Source of the DNA: Ochotona curzoniae
Lineage: Eukaryota; Chordata; Mammalia; Lagomorpha; Ochotonidae
Assembly: GCF_017591425.1 (NCBI RefSeq)
Contig: NW_024466459.1
Span: 4,960,001-5,024,000 of the forward strand
Direction of reading: 5' to 3'
DNA: 64,000 nucleotides
The translations under genes were made by a program, and so were the position numbers. Positions 1 to 11,979 of this stretch are shown in pieces (positions within the stretch are counted from its first letter, which is position 1; each line of letters opens with the position of its first letter). Under the pieces are notes generated by a model, which was not told where the DNA came from, ran no database searches, and worked only from the letters and a program-made list of their open reading frames with translations.

Positions 1-187
1 GAGCTGATTTGAGGCTGAGACAGGAGCTTCCTCTGGGTCTCCCATGTGGGTGCAGGATCTCAGGACTTTGGGCCATCCTCCACTGCTTTCCCGGGCCATA
101 TGTAGAGAGCTGAATGGAAAGTGGAGCAGCTGCGGTACATACCCAGCACTTACAAGATGAGCCCTTAAGTCACTGTACCAGGCCCAG
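1..187 (-). mobile_element. CSINE, cut by the window edge
   Basis: The tRNA-derived lagomorph SINE is read on the minus strand, so the tRNA-like head lies at the right (around 187, ending in CCAGGCCC). The conserved body blocks TGGGTGCAGGATC and TTTGGGCCATCCTC are visible. The tail of the element lies left of base 1, so full length cannot be judged. Confidence 0.85.
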
Positions 188-409
188 GTGCCAAATGTTG
201 AGATTTAGACAGAAGAAAGAACTATTTCTTGTTTTCCATACTTAAGGTATAGAATTGAGACTCTGAGGGGGAGGGAATACTTCCCAGTGAGAATGCTGTG
301 AACTTCTGGATGGGACCAGCATTCTAAGTAACACAGCTCCTGGGGTTTCCTAAAATGCTGTACATGTCTCCCAACTTTCAGACTTAGTATGAAACCCAAA
401 GCAGGAGTC

Positions 410-739
410 TTTAAGATTTGTTTATTTTTTTTATTAGAAAAGCAGAGTTACAGACAGAACAAGCCACAGAAAAAAGATTTTCCATCTGCTAGTTCACTCT
501 CCATATGGCTACAATGGCTGGAGCTGAATCAGTCTGAAGCCAGGAGCCAGGAGCTTCCTCCAGGTGTCTTTTGTGGCAGCAGGATCCTGAATCTTTGGGC
601 TATCCTCTACTGCTCTCCTAAGCCACAAGAAGGGAGCTAGAAGGGAAGTGGAGCAGCCGGAACATGAGCTAGTGCCTAGAAGGGATCCTGATGTTTGCAA
701 GGTAAGGATTTAGCTATTGAGCCATTACACTGGGCCCAG
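410..739 (-). mobile_element. CSINE, near full length
   Basis: On the plus strand it begins with the reversed tail (TTTAAGATTTGTTTATTTTT) and closes with ACACTGGGCCCAG, the reversed head. Many point changes and small indels suggest a moderately old copy. The open frames across it are SINE sequence, not genes. Confidence 0.88.
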
Positions 740-2794
740 GGACAGGAGTTTTGAATAATGCCTTTTTCAGCCAACTTCATGAAATAAGGAAGAGCAAGGG
801 CTTGAATTGAAATCACGTATTCCCTTCACGACACAGAAATCTTCCAGAATAGCAATTACAAGTCCATGTTCCGCTGAAGAGTTTTATTCCTGAAGAACAA
901 CAAACACAAGCTGTATGTCTTGAAAGTGCTTTGCAAAATACAGTTAATTCCCTTTATTCGCAGTTGTACTTGCTCAGATTAAACCCAATATTTGGAAAAA
1001 AGAACTTCACCTAGTGAGCATGTGCATTCACTTTTCTTGTCACTGTTCTCTAAAACCACACACCCTTACAACTATTTGCACAGCATTTACATTATGTTAG
1101 GCATCATGAGTAATTTAGAAATGACTTACTGTAAAAGATGATGTGCATAGAGCATAGGGAAGTGCTGGAACACTTTGAACAAAAAAAAAATGTATATCCA
1201 TTGATCTGGGGATCAACAGAGGGTCCTAGAAACAAGTCAAAGCAGACCCCAAAGGATAGACAAACTAAGAATTGCATTGCACAGTCATGGAGGCTCAGGC
1301 ATCCCGCAATCTGTTGTCTGCACTGTGGAGACTGATGAAAACCAATGGAGTCATCCAGTGTGTGAGTCCAAAGTCCCAAGGAACAGGAGAGCTAAAGCGA
1401 TTCAACTCAGTCTAAGCACCAGGCAAGACGAGGTGAAGTACACCCAGCTCCAACCCTAATCTTCTGTCTGCCCCTTTCCATACCATTCTGTGTCTCTGCG
1501 CACTCACATGGTGGACAGCCACCTCCTTCACTGATTCCAACGATTCCAAAGTTCCCACATCTGAAATACCAGCAGGGACACACCCAGCAAGGATGCCTCC
1601 TTGGGGCCCCTGTGGCTAGCCAACTGGACTTAGGGAATTAGCCATGGCAGCAGGGGTAGACAGGAAGGGTATGCTCACTTTCAGTAATGTTGTACTAAAA
1701 GCAATAGGGATGCATCATTACGTTTTCCGTCATATTCATGTAAAAAGGATTTAGTTGTCATTATATCTTCATTTTTGTCTTATTTATTTGACCTCAAAAA
1801 TTTAAAGAGATCTTTACTGAATCATTCGTCACTTCTAAAATAATTCTATACTGAGTAAATTGGAAGGAACTGTGAATAAAGCTTAAACGAAAGATCATGT
1901 AGTAGGTTATGCTGTGGTTCGCAACGGCACTCATGCCATGGTCATTGAGTATGCAATGTGACCCCTCAAATTGGGCTGGTTCTTTCGCTCCCATGACCTG
2001 CTCTTAGGGTATTCCCTCTGGTAGCAATGACCAACATGTCACAATGTTAAAAGATGCCTGAGCTTCCTGGGTAGAGCTCTTTCCCTTAAGGAATGGAAAC
2101 ATCAATGACCAGAACTTTTGAAATCTCAATCTTGCCTCTTGATACATTTTTAACTTGGGTGTATTTTAAATCATTTTTCTCTCAGAAGCTGTGGCTTTTT
2201 GTAATCTGTCTTACCATTTTTTTTAAACAATGTGAATATAGTACGTGACAATGATTATGTCCTGTCTGGAAAGAGTGACTTCTGAACGAAGGTCTGCCAC
2301 ACTTCAACACCAGAAATCTCACAAATGCATGCGTTGTTCTTAGATTCAGGCTAATGTGGAAATTGGAAGTCCACTTCCCCAGACCAAAGCCTGAGCTACT
2401 GTGTCAGGGCTTTAAGATCCTGACCATGTTCACATGTCTATCATCCTACTCCCTGTCGTCCATGTTCCAACTACAAAATGATATTTCTGTGACTTTCTCC
2501 CTTAAGCCCTGATGACGACCTATTGCTAACTCTTTACAAAATCTTTTTCTGCTATCCTATTCATCTATCAGCTTGGAAAACAAGTCTAATGCTTCAAGAT
2601 ACAACTTAACATTTGTTCCTTCTGACCTCTTCAGGCAGGGTTGAATGCTTGCTACTTACAGGTTAAATGAAGTCCTATTGTTCACATAACTTTTTATACT
2701 TTATGTCTGTTTACCTAATGATGTGCTTGCAGCTTATTTCCTAGCTTTTGTACTTGAAAGGTACAAATGGTTCATTTAAAAAATAAGGGCATAT
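740..2794. other. Unique sequence, no gene recognised
   Basis: About 2 kb of ordinary AT-rich sequence. I see no SINE, LTR or coding signal, only short open frames of 60-90 codons on both strands that look like chance. A run of ten A's occurs near 1,181. Confidence 0.6.
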
Positions 2795-3112
2795 GGGCCT
2801 GGCACAATGGCCTTGAATGCTCTGGGATCCCTTATGGGTGCTGGATCTAATCCTGGTGGACCCGCTTCCCATCCAGCTCCCTGCTCGTGGTGTGGGAGAG
2901 CAGTCCAGGATGGCCCAAAGTCTTAGGATCCTGCACCCACATGGGAGAGCTGGAAGACACTTCTGGCTCCTGGCTTCGGATCGGCTCAGCTCCGGCCACT
3001 GCTGAGCTCTGGTCACTTGGGGAGTAAATCATTGGACAGAAGGTCTTCCTCTCTGTCTCTCCTTCTCCTCTTTGTATATCTGACTTTGCAATTAAAAATA
3101 AATTTTAAGAAA
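2795..3112 (+). mobile_element. CSINE, full length
   Basis: Starts GGGCCTGGCACAATGGCC, carries a box-B-like GGATCTAATCC, then the body with CCCAAAGTCTTAGGATCCTG, and ends in an ATTAAAAATAAA tail. It is the first of two same-strand SINEs in close tandem, the next starting about 40 bp downstream. Confidence 0.9.
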
Positions 3113-3149
3113 CATAGACTGTACAATGTGCTCAAGAGACGCGTAGTTA

Positions 3150-3427
3150 GGGAGTGGCATTTTGGTACAGTGGGTAAAGCTTGTGCCTGTAATACTGGCA
3201 TCCCATATGAGTGTCAGTTTGTGTCCTGGCTGCACTGCTTCTTACCTAGTTCCCTGATAATGGTCTGGGAAGAGTTGTAGATGTTCCCACGTTTAAGCCC
3301 CTGCCACCCTTGTGGAAAGATCCTGTTTCTTCCCTGGCCGTTGCAGTCATGTGGGGAGGGAACCAGCAGATTAAGATATAACCTTCCCCCACACCCCGTA
3401 ACTCTGACTTCCAAATAAATAAATGCT
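3150..3427 (+). mobile_element. CSINE, older divergent copy
   Basis: Begins with a variant head (GGCATTTTGGTACAGTGGGTAAAGC), keeps CTGGCATCCCATATGAG and finishes with CTGACTTCCAAATAAATAAATGC. It differs in the body from its neighbour at 2,795 and looks like an older subfamily. Confidence 0.75.
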
Positions 3428-3949
3428 TAGAAAACCACACAGATGTGTAAATAATCCAATGACTATCACCAGGAAAGCGATTACAATATGCTTTATTCAG
3501 AAACTGATTACAAGGGCAAATAAAAAAACTGATAAATGACATCTTCAATAGAAGACACAGATCTTTCATTGGAATGCGTGTTAGGTTCCAAGTTACATCA
3601 GCCAGAATTCTAATTGACACCTTTGACCTCTCCCGATGTTTTCAGTGAGTTGTCTAGAAATCAGCTTTATGGCTCTTTCTACGATTATTGGTCGCATCCA
3701 CAAGTATAGTATGTAGGAAATATGAGACCAAGAAGAAGGTCCTTAACATTTCTTAGTGTGTGTGACTTTAGCCCCATTTATTTTAGTTTAACCATACTTA
3801 TTTTTTTCTGTGATTAGGAGGATATTGTGCTGTCAGGCGAAGAGATTACATATTTGGGGATTAACCAAAGATTTTGTGACAATCTTGTCATTTCCTGGAT
3901 ATGGCAGGAAGTCTGTAGGAAAGAGGAATTGGGGCTGGTTTTTTAAACC
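3428..3949. other. Unique sequence
   Basis: No repeat or coding feature recognised. Open frames here run into the neighbouring SINE and have no domain-like features. Confidence 0.55.
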
Positions 3950-4072
3950 GCCGACTGCAATGTTGATGTGCCGTTAGAGTGTTCGTTTCAGTACTGGCTT
4001 CAAGTCTAGTTCTCCACTGACACACTTGGGAAGGTAACGGACGATGGCCCATGTTACCTGCCACACAAGTGA
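3950..4072 (+). mobile_element. CSINE fragment, 5' half
   Basis: The piece CTGCAATGTTGATGTG followed by TGGCTTCAAGTCTAG and GACGATGGCCCATG fits the head and first third of an old CSINE. The rest is missing; an unrelated T-run follows at 4,101. Confidence 0.5.
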
Positions 4073-4584
4073 GACTTCATGGTTTTCTTGGCTCCTGGCC
4101 TTTTTTTTTTTTTTTTAATAACACTTTTACTGATTTCTATTTGATTTACTCTCTCTTGTAATTCACTCCCATAAACTATGGCTCTAAAATTACCTTTATA
4201 AATCACATCTAGCATGCCTTTTAAGTCATTGATCTTTCTTAATGAAGAGAAGCAAGTAAAATGGTAATACGGTAGTAATTGTCGCTCTTTCAAATTTATT
4301 CAACACACTTATTACACATCAAGTATACAAAATACCGAGCAAGAGACTCATGTAAAAGCTTATATTTCTATTAACGTTTAGGTATGGATTAAGGGTTAAA
4401 TGTATTAAGAAAGACAGTCTCATTGGGTGTCTTCTTAACTCTGTGTTAAGAAGGAATGAGCAGCTGTCTTCAGTTGTAAATGGAAGTCACTCTAGGTAGT
4501 AGAGCTTTACCTCGAGTCTTTGTTCTGATGTACAATACGTCAAAATTACTTCTATTGTCATTTTTATTTCATCATTTTCTCTGT
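4073..4584. other. Unique AT-rich sequence
   Basis: Contains a T-run of about 16 near 4,101-4,116 and otherwise nothing I recognise. Confidence 0.5.
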
Positions 4585-4866
4585 ATTATCATTATTAGAA
4601 AGGGATAAAGAGAGAGAAAAAGTGTCACCATCCGTTGATTCATGCTCAAATGTCTGCAGATACTGAGGCTGGACTGTGCACAAAGCCGGAATCCAGGAAT
4701 GCAACTGTGTTTCCCACTTAGGTGGAAATAATCCGATTAGTTGAGACATTACTGCTACTTTCCAGGATCTGAACTGGCAGGAATTAGGGGTCAGGAACTG
4801 GAGCAAAAACTGAGCCCCGGTGTCTGATGTGGGAAGTGATTGCATTAACTTCAAGGTAAATGCCTG
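4585..4866 (-). mobile_element. Old CSINE, degraded
   Basis: Reversed-tail AGAAAGGGATAAAGAGAGAG, then GTTGATTCATGCTCAAATG and GGAATCCAGGAATGCAACT fit the antisense body of an old CSINE. Divergence is high; the minus-strand open frame of 96 codons over it is not a gene. Confidence 0.6.
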
Positions 4867-4961
4867 CTCTATTGATGCGTGATTGAGCGATAAATCAGTT
4901 TATTAATTAGGAGAAAGAATGAACAGTTAATCACAAATGCTTAAAAGAAGAATGAAGTATT

Positions 4962-5296
4962 TTTTGAAGTTCTAAGTATTTGTAAGGCAGGATTACAGAG
5001 AGAATGAGAGCAAGTGAGAGAGAGAGAGGCAATGGAGAGAGATCTTTGATTGCTGATTCATTCTCCAAATGATGACTGCCAAAGCTGGACTGGTTTTGAA
5101 ACCAGGAACCAGGAATTTCATCTGGGTTTCCCATGTGGCTGCAGGGTCCAATCACTTGGAAAGTCATCTGCTGCCTTCCTAGGCAAAGTAATAGGAGCTA
5201 GATCAAAAGTGGAACAGCCTTGACTTAAACCAGTACTCAAATGGAATAATGGTGCTGTAGGCAGTGGCCTTATTCGTTATGTCATTGCAAAGTCCC
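4962..5296 (-). mobile_element. CSINE with (GA)n-rich tail
   Basis: The reversed tail includes GTGAGAGAGAGAGAG. The body shows GAAACCAGGAACCAGGAATTTCATCTGGGTTTCCCATGTGG. The head at the right end is degraded (TATGTCATTGCAAAGTCCCA). Confidence 0.8.
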
Positions 5297-5430
5297 AAGA
5301 ATGAAACACTTAACTGCTATTCTGTCTTTGTTTGGTTCTCTTTGGACACTATTGGACAGTTTCAATAATCTTACACAGGTCTTGAACAGAAAGAAGCTTA
5401 GCATTATTTACTTAATAATTGTCACTCCTT

Positions 5431-5752
5431 GGCCCAGTACTAAAGCCTCGTGGCTAAATTCCTTGCCTTGCATGCAATTGGGATCTCATATGGGCTCTGG
5501 TTCATATTTCAACTGCTCCACTTTCCATCCAGCTTCCTGCTTGTTGTCTGGGAAAGCAGTCAAGGACAGCCCAAAGAAAGAGACATAGTCTCTGCGTGGG
5601 AGACCTAGAAGAAGCTCCTGGTTCCCAAATTCAGATCAACTCAGCTCTAGCTGTTGTGGCCACTTGGGGAATGAACCAGTGGATGGAAGATCTTTCTCTC
5701 TGTTTGTTCTTTTCTCTGTATAACTGCCTTTCAAAATGTATATAATTAATCC
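5431..5752 (+). mobile_element. CSINE, near full length
   Basis: Head TTGGCCCAGTACTAAAGCC, body CTTTCCATCCAGCTTCCTGC and TGGGAAAGCAGTCAAGGACAG, tail TGCCTTTCAAAATG. It abuts the coding-like fragment at 5,906 with about 150 bp between. Confidence 0.85.
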
Positions 5753-5905
5753 TGAAAAAATTGTCATTCCTGTATGTTTTCAAACAACTTTGACATCTGT
5801 GTTCTGTGTTATATTTCGTAGCATTGGATGATTTGTAGGGGCTCTTTGATGGGCCCCTCCATCCCAGCTGCACAGTCCCTGAGGTAGGTTGAGAAGATTG
5901 GCTGC

Positions 5906-6061
5906 CTAGTCTGAACGTTTGAGAGGTTGATTCCCAAGATCGTTGAGGACAGCACGGAACGCAGCGATGACCTGAGCCACGTGGCTGATAATCATAGTGC
6001 TGAACGTCTCCTCTTTGCCTTTCCGGTACAGAATCACTGCCAGGGGGATAGTCTCTTCTTG
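5906..6061 (-). pseudogene. Coding-like 51-codon fragment, unidentified
   Basis: Read on the minus strand from 6,061 to a TAG at 5,908-5,906, one frame gives 51 sense codons (QEETIPLAVILYRKGKEE at the start, ending NQPLKRSD). Codon choice is rich in CTG, GTG, ATC, GTC and GCC, unlike the AT-rich surroundings. An in-frame TAA lies two codons before the first residue, and I see no polypyrimidine-AG splice acceptor, so a truncated processed pseudogene is more likely than an exon. About 150 bp of possible 3' UTR follow before the SINE at 5,752. I do not recognise the parent protein. A longer overlapping open frame on the same strand (5,631-6,098) is in a different frame and runs into the SINE. 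Confidence 0.4.
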
Positions 6062-6085
6062 TTATTTGTTTCGTTTCAATAGGAA

Positions 6086-7075
6086 AAGTGACTCTCAAAA
6101 TGTGATCTGTGGATCCTTGGAGGCCTCTAAGCTGCTTTCAGGTAATCTATGAGGTCAAAGCTATTTTTATAATGACACCAAGGCATTGTTTTCCCTTTTA
6201 TACTGTGTTGACATTAGCGCTGATATGCACAAGCCGTGGTGGAGAACTGTGGAAGCCGTAGCATGGATTAATGTCTTCTTCATATCGTCTGAGGGAATGG
6301 AAAGTACACACAAAGCCCCTGCTGGCTTCAAGGACAATGGCTGTCTTGAGGAGACGCTCTTGCACAGTCGTTTGAGTTTAAGCTGAACTGTTTCTTTTTT
6401 CTCACGGGACTATTCTTTAAGAAGACAACTAAATGGGGTAGATGTTGTAGTGCTGTGGGTGAAGCCACTGCCTGGTGCACCAATACCCCCATGACATGCT
6501 GCTGTGAGCCTGCCTCTTCCGAAAACATCTTGGCATGCTGTAGATGATAACCCAGATTTTTTTGGGCCCTTGCTGCTCATGTGAAGTGTTCCTAGCTCCA
6601 GGTTTTGGTCTGGCCCAGTGATCAGTGGATGGAGGATCTTCCTCTCTGTAAATCTGATTTTCCAATAAAAATAAATAAATCTTTTTTTTTTAAAGGAAGA
6701 AACTACCATATTGGACAGTGTCCTGCAAATATCTGAGAAAATATATTTCTGTACTCTGATCTTTCCCCAGCTGTGTATGTATGCGAGGCTGTTTACATGT
6801 CAGTGAGAACAATGTGTCACAGCCTCGTAAGTGCAAAGTGGCTATATGAAACTGAGTGTTTCCAGTTCAGCTGACCATGAATGAGATTTATAAAACATGA
6901 AGCAATTGCATTCTTTGGACTTATTCTTGAGGGAAAATGCAGTTATTATTAATAAATATTTATATACAAAAATATTATTTATGATGCGGTATTATAGGCT
7001 TATATCAAGAAATAACAATGTATACATTTTTCAGTTAAAATTCCTAAGATGGTCGACAGGAGCTTTGGCTCTAAA
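6086..7075 (+). mobile_element. hAT DNA transposon remnant (Buster/ZBED5-like)
   Basis: The left end GTGACTCTCAAAATGTGATC resembles the TTCTCAAA-type terminal repeat of mammalian hAT elements. It is followed by GAGGTCAAAGCTATTTTTATAATGAC and TACTGTGTTGACATTAGC, which fit an old hAT family as I remember it. Around 6,297-6,390 a degenerate transposase stretch reads MESTHKAPAG then LHSRLSLS, comparable to the GSTHKALL...LFELR region of Buster/ZBED5-type transposases. The right part (TTATTATTAATAAATATTTATATAC at about 6,940 and CAGTTAAAATTCCTAAGATGG at 7,034) fits the family's AT-rich 3' portion. A CSINE interrupts it at 6,434-6,692. The family name is from memory and unverified. Confidence 0.55.
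6434..6692 (+). mobile_element. CSINE inserted in the hAT remnant
   Basis: Head-like GTTGTAGTGCTGTGGGTGAAGCC, then the 3' part GTGATCAGTGGATGGAGGATCTTCC and tail CCAATAAAAATAAATAAATC with T-run. The body is shortened and divergent. Its position splits the hAT element, so it inserted later. Confidence 0.75.
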
Positions 7076-7314
7076 AACATGTGTTGTGGTTCCTGGGGAG
7101 ATCAGACATATACGATGGCTATCTGATGAATGTATAGATCTCTCTCTTGAAGGACTGGGCTAAATACTTAAGAGTATCAATCCCAAGCTGATGCTAACAC
7201 CATAGAGCACAATGACTCGCCAAAGTATAGGAATACATACAGTGTAATGCCGTATAAAGTTATTGCTGCGGAACTACAAACAGGGACGATGTTGGTGGTA
7301 GACACACAAAGAAG
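7076..7314. other. Unique sequence
   Basis: Short spacer between the hAT remnant and the next SINE; nothing recognised. Confidence 0.45.
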
Positions 7315-7595
7315 GATGTGTGGTTGGCACAGTGTTTGGACGTTTCGACGCGAGTTCCTGGGTTCTAGCCCCAGCTGGGCTTCCGAGTCTAGCTTCCTGT
7401 TGAGGCCTGCACTGGGGTGCAGCAGCTGGTAACTCCAGTGCTTGAGGTCCCATCATGCACCTGGGAGTTCAGGGCTTTGTTCCATGCTCCTGGCAAGAGC
7501 GCAGCCCCGAGAGCTGCAGACAGGTGCAAAGTGAACCAGCAGATATTCTCTCTGATTCCGTGCCCATCTTTCTCACTCAAATAAAATAAATAACA
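7315..7595 (+). mobile_element. CSINE, GC-rich divergent copy
   Basis: Head TGTGGTTGGCACAGTGTTTGG, a box-B-like GGTTCTAGCCC, and tail CTCACTCAAATAAAATAAATAAC. The middle is more GC-rich and rearranged compared with the other copies, suggesting an older subfamily. Confidence 0.7.
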
Positions 7596-7954
7596 ATTCT
7601 ATTTTAAAAAAATCACTAATTCACCAGGATAAACACTGAATTCAGGACAATGCTTAACTTACAGGAGTCAGAGAGGATATATAATTGGAACTTGAATTGC
7701 AAGCCTAAGATTTTTCAACTGTGTCGGTATTGCTTTATTTCTTAAGCTGGGAATGTTAAGCTTATTAGAATTCAACACACAGTTATACATTTTTGGCATT
7801 TTTTAATTGTTGAAAAACTTTTAAAACTTTTAAAATTCTTAAAAAACTACTTAAAGTGTAGAAATTGATGCGAATCAGAGAAGAGGAATTGATACAAATA
7901 AGAGCCTGTTAATTCCACCTGTTTTTATGCCTTTTTATAATCTGGTAAGACAAA

Positions 7955-7972
7955 TGTGTGTGTGTGTGTGTG
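7955..7972. repeat. (TG)9 microsatellite
   Basis: Nine uninterrupted TG units, followed after TTTT by CACATACACACA, so the two sides could pair as a small hairpin. Confidence 0.95.
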
Positions 7973-9596
7973 TTTTCACATACACACATAGATGTATAAA
8001 ATCACATAAGCCAGCAGGGAAAAATTTCTCATGTGTAGCACTTTTCTTGCTGTCTATGCTGAAATCTTGAAAAATACCATTTTAATTAGCTGGTGAACTG
8101 CAATTTCCACTTGCAAGAGATGATTAATAGAAGGTGTAAACACTGAGTCTGGAGGGGCCAGGGGTAAAGTGAGGTAATTATTGTGAAGTATCTTCAAGAA
8201 TAGCACTACACTTTAAAATGGATTTTTCTCAAAGGAGCTTGAGTTGCAATTAAATCCTGTGACTAGGTTTTTATCACTTCCAGGGGGAGCTGTGGTAATT
8301 CCTTAGCGAAGAGGATTTCCAGGAACGATAGCACAGTCTGTCTGGTTCTTGCACAGTAGGGCTAAAGCCATTATTTACGCAACAGTGCAGAAGGCAGACA
8401 CCACCACCGAATGGCAAGGACACAAGAAGTCGCATTTTCCTCCTGTTGCTTTTTCTTGTGACCAGATCCTGTCATTATTCTCCCCGACTGTGAGTGACGT
8501 CAAAGCAAAATGCCCCTTCTAAGGGAAAAGTGGGAAAGAGCTCAGAGATCATACTGGAATTCTTCACTTGCAATTAAAGCATTCGGCTTAATGATAAGTA
8601 CCAAAACTCCCCAAGAAAGAAAGATACTCAAATCAACCAGAAGATGCTGATGTTTTCTTCGGACAATTGTGAAATCATTCTGATGACAAGAATACAATTT
8701 CACAAGGAGAAACCCCTGTCTGTGGCTGTGTGTGTGTGTTTTTTTTAAAGTAAAATTAAAATCAATCCTTTGTTCCCTCCAATGTATTCTACTAGCTCCC
8801 AAGCGTAGCGCTGTATCTTTGGATGCTGGACTTTGGATGCTAAGTCTTATTGTAATTTTTATAAGTGGAGAGACTGTACTTCATCTTGATGTTTTATTCA
8901 GCAGCCCAATAAAATGGAATCTGTGGATGTTTGCTGGAAAGGTATGTCCTGAGTTTCTGGCTAGCTAGTCACAAGGGAAGAAAGAGCCAGAGATTTTCAG
9001 TACAATTTGAAAGGTCAGACCTTTGTTTCTTTTTTCTTTTAGTTTTGACATTTCCTTGTTCTCACAGACCGGGAAAGCAATGATGATAATCTGGTTCTGG
9101 TTTCCCCAGTGACACAGAAGAGACAGGATTTCAGGAGCCATCGACCCTTCATGAAATGTGTCTCAAGCTGCTGACTCTGTCTCGCGTGTGTTTATGTGTG
9201 TTTGGGCGGGTTGGTGAAGGGAATATTGGGAGGGTCCTATGGGTGGAGCCGCTTATTCTCCTTTATGTACAATTGCCTCTAAAAAGCTGGTCCATTAGTC
9301 ATTGAGATTTCACTGTGAATTACACTAATTAGATCATTTCATTGCTTTTTATGTTTTGGAATGGCAAGGATAAAAACACTTGATATTCCTTAATTCAGGA
9401 AATTTTTCATTCAACTATTTGGCTTTAGACATTTTGCCAGAATTGAGATTTTGCCAGCATCGAGAAGGGGTGGGGGAGGGTGTGAATAAAGGAGGAAAAA
9501 TCTGGGACAGTGAAGCTCTTTGGGTGGGTAGTTCAGGCAGTTACTCAGCAGCAGAAAGAGTAGGATGTTTAGGAATTTGGAAATTCAGGGTGTGAC

Positions 9597-9598
<2 letters not shown>

Positions 9599-9630
<32 letters not shown>

Positions 9631-9641
9631 CACATGTGTGT
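9599..9641. repeat. (TG)14 microsatellite with TATACACATGTGTG end
   Basis: Fourteen TG units run from 9,599 to 9,626, then TATACACATGTGTG. Alternating purine-pyrimidine continues through most of the tract. Confidence 0.95.
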
Positions 9642-10993
9642 AGGGGGGCTGTATTTGGGAGAGGGAGTGTTGTCGTCTTTTAGAGCCTGAACCACAAGTG
9701 GTAAAAACATCTTGAATTTGCAGTGGGCAGTGTTATGCAGAGAAGTGACAAGCTCTGAGATCTAAGTTCTTCTATTGAAGAACGCTTCAATGAGAAAAGG
9801 GATGAAGAAATAAACTGAACCAAGGAATCCAAACTTTGGTACTTTGTAGCTTTGCTCAGCACCCTGGTGACTACAAAAGGAAATCACTGGGTAATTTAGC
9901 TACTGCTACTAACCTTGATGTTCTCATCGTCTGTGCTGAGATCTAGAAATCAGTGAAGCAGTTGAGAGCCAAGTTGAAGCAACAGCCAACAGCAAAAGTA
10001 GGCTATTAACTTGTCTGAAGTATCATAAATTATGCCCAAAGCAGAAGATGTGTTTATTATAAAGCTTTACAGAAAAAAAGAAAACGTGTTATTTGTCAGC
10101 AAGTTAGAATACCTGCTGATCTTATACTTCCTTTGCTTCTCCACTAATCAGTTACATGTCATTTTTCTCTTCCTTACATCATTGAAAAGCAATGTTTCAA
10201 GTTTTTAGAAAAATGTTAGCAATGCTGTCAATATCTTGAGGTGGTAATACATCTCTGGTACTCTACGGAGTAAGCACTTGCCCAGTCGAATCAAGACTTT
10301 GAACTAAACCACACAAGGGTGAACATGCACATAGAGTCTTCAGCTCCTCCAGTTTGTTGGGTGGCTTTGAGCATTCATTTGGAGCTATGAACACGTTGGG
10401 ACCATGGCAGCCAGCAGATGTTTTCAATTCCACTTTTTCCCTCTTTTTTTTGCCGTGGCACAGGCGCCTTTCCTGAGCTTGGCTGTTGAATGGTCCTCGC
10501 TGAACTTGTCAGCCTTCACACACTGGTTGCTGATTCGTGTTGAACTATGAAGCATGAAAGAAAAGTAATATGGTCTTTTTTTTTTCAGGGAAAGGATAAA
10601 ATGTCCATGAATGAGTACTAGCAAGGTGTTATGACTTTTTAAAGTTGGCTCAGACAAGTCTTACTTGCTGAGAGGACCCTTGGAATGGAATAAATCATGA
10701 GTAATGATAAAAATAATTTCTTTAAAATATAGTGTGGAAAAGCAACGTCTATTTTCAAATATCATATCTAGAGTCCAGGAAAAAAGTATCTCTACTTTTC
10801 TGAGATGGGCCTATGTACTTAAACTGCAAAGAAGTTTTAATGGCCCTTGCTAAAACAAACGCTTTGACAAAGTAACTAGAAAACAACCAAGGCAAGTGAG
10901 TAGAGAAGTTTTTGCTGGTTATTTAAGGATTCATTACAATAGAAGGAATTGATGTTCAAATAGTCCATGCAGCTTCTCAATATTTGGTTCAAA

Positions 10994-11016
10994 TTTTTTT
11001 TTTTTTTTTTTTTTTT
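10994..11016. repeat. T23 homopolymer
   Basis: A single uninterrupted T run. No SINE or LINE body adjoins it that I can recognise, so it may be an expanded T-tract or the tail of an unrecognised minus-strand retrocopy to its right. Confidence 0.9.
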
Positions 11017-11979
11017 GCGCCCAGTTAACTTAGCTTTTGGTTCTGTTTTCCCAGAAACATCACAAGGGCCCCTGGTTCTCTTTTGCACTGCGATTTACTT
11101 TCCATGACTTTACCCATATGAACAGGAAGAATCACAATTCAGGCTAACGCCCATTCTTGTACAACACTGGGATTTCCAAATAAGCAGGGATTATCTCAAG
11201 GTAAGTTTTGAGATCACCTAAAGCTAGAAAACAAATGCAATGATTCTGTTTCTATGCTGATTCAGATTCTTCCCTTGGGCACAAGCTCAGTGGAAAAGAC
11301 TATAAAGGTGTGAAAAGAATTTCTCTTGAGCAAGCAGGGCCTGAAGAGTGTCTTGAAGGGTTGCCAGGAGCTCAGGTTTTTCTTTACCCAGCAGGGTGAG
11401 GACCAAGCTTATCAACTCGAGCTTTCTGTTGCTGGGGAATTCATCAAGCCTGCAGATTATAATGATCTCTCAAGAGAATTACAATGTGAACCTCTTTGAT
11501 AGATGTCCAATTACTTTGGATTACACGAAGTTTATGAGTTTCTCAGGAAATTATGTGTGACCCTTACTTTGCCAAAGTTAATTGCCCTTGAAGCGTTGGT
11601 ATTGCACAGTCCGCATCCAGTAGGGGTTTGATTGAAATGGCTAGGCCTGCCTGAGCTATTGTACCAATTGCGATTTGGGGTTAAGAGATTAAAGTGGCAG
11701 AAAGGTTAGAGAGAAAAAGAATTAGAAATGTGATATACGGCTTTGCAGATTTAATTCTAGGCCCGAGCAGAGAGACGCCAACTACAGACTCATTCAGTTT
11801 AAAAGGGGATTTAGATGATCTGAAATTCCTTCTAACTCTAGGGATTTATGATTTTTGTTTTAGTGATGACTAATACAAAAAGGAAAAGAGAAGTGATATA
11901 GGCCCTGTTGGTGAGGTTGGCCTGGTAACGGTGCAATGGTCAGTGTGAGTTTTATTAGAACAAAGCTTCATGTCTCAAT

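Noticed and set aside
5631..6098. 155-codon open frame on the minus strand
   Set aside because: It extends into the CSINE; the coding-like signal at 5,906-6,061 is in a different frame of the same strand.
10424..10657. 77-codon minus-strand frame with a basic C-terminus (…KKRGKKWN)
   Set aside because: The last 35 codons look mildly coding-like, suggesting a ribosomal-type pseudogene, but I could match no family and the upstream part crosses an A-run.
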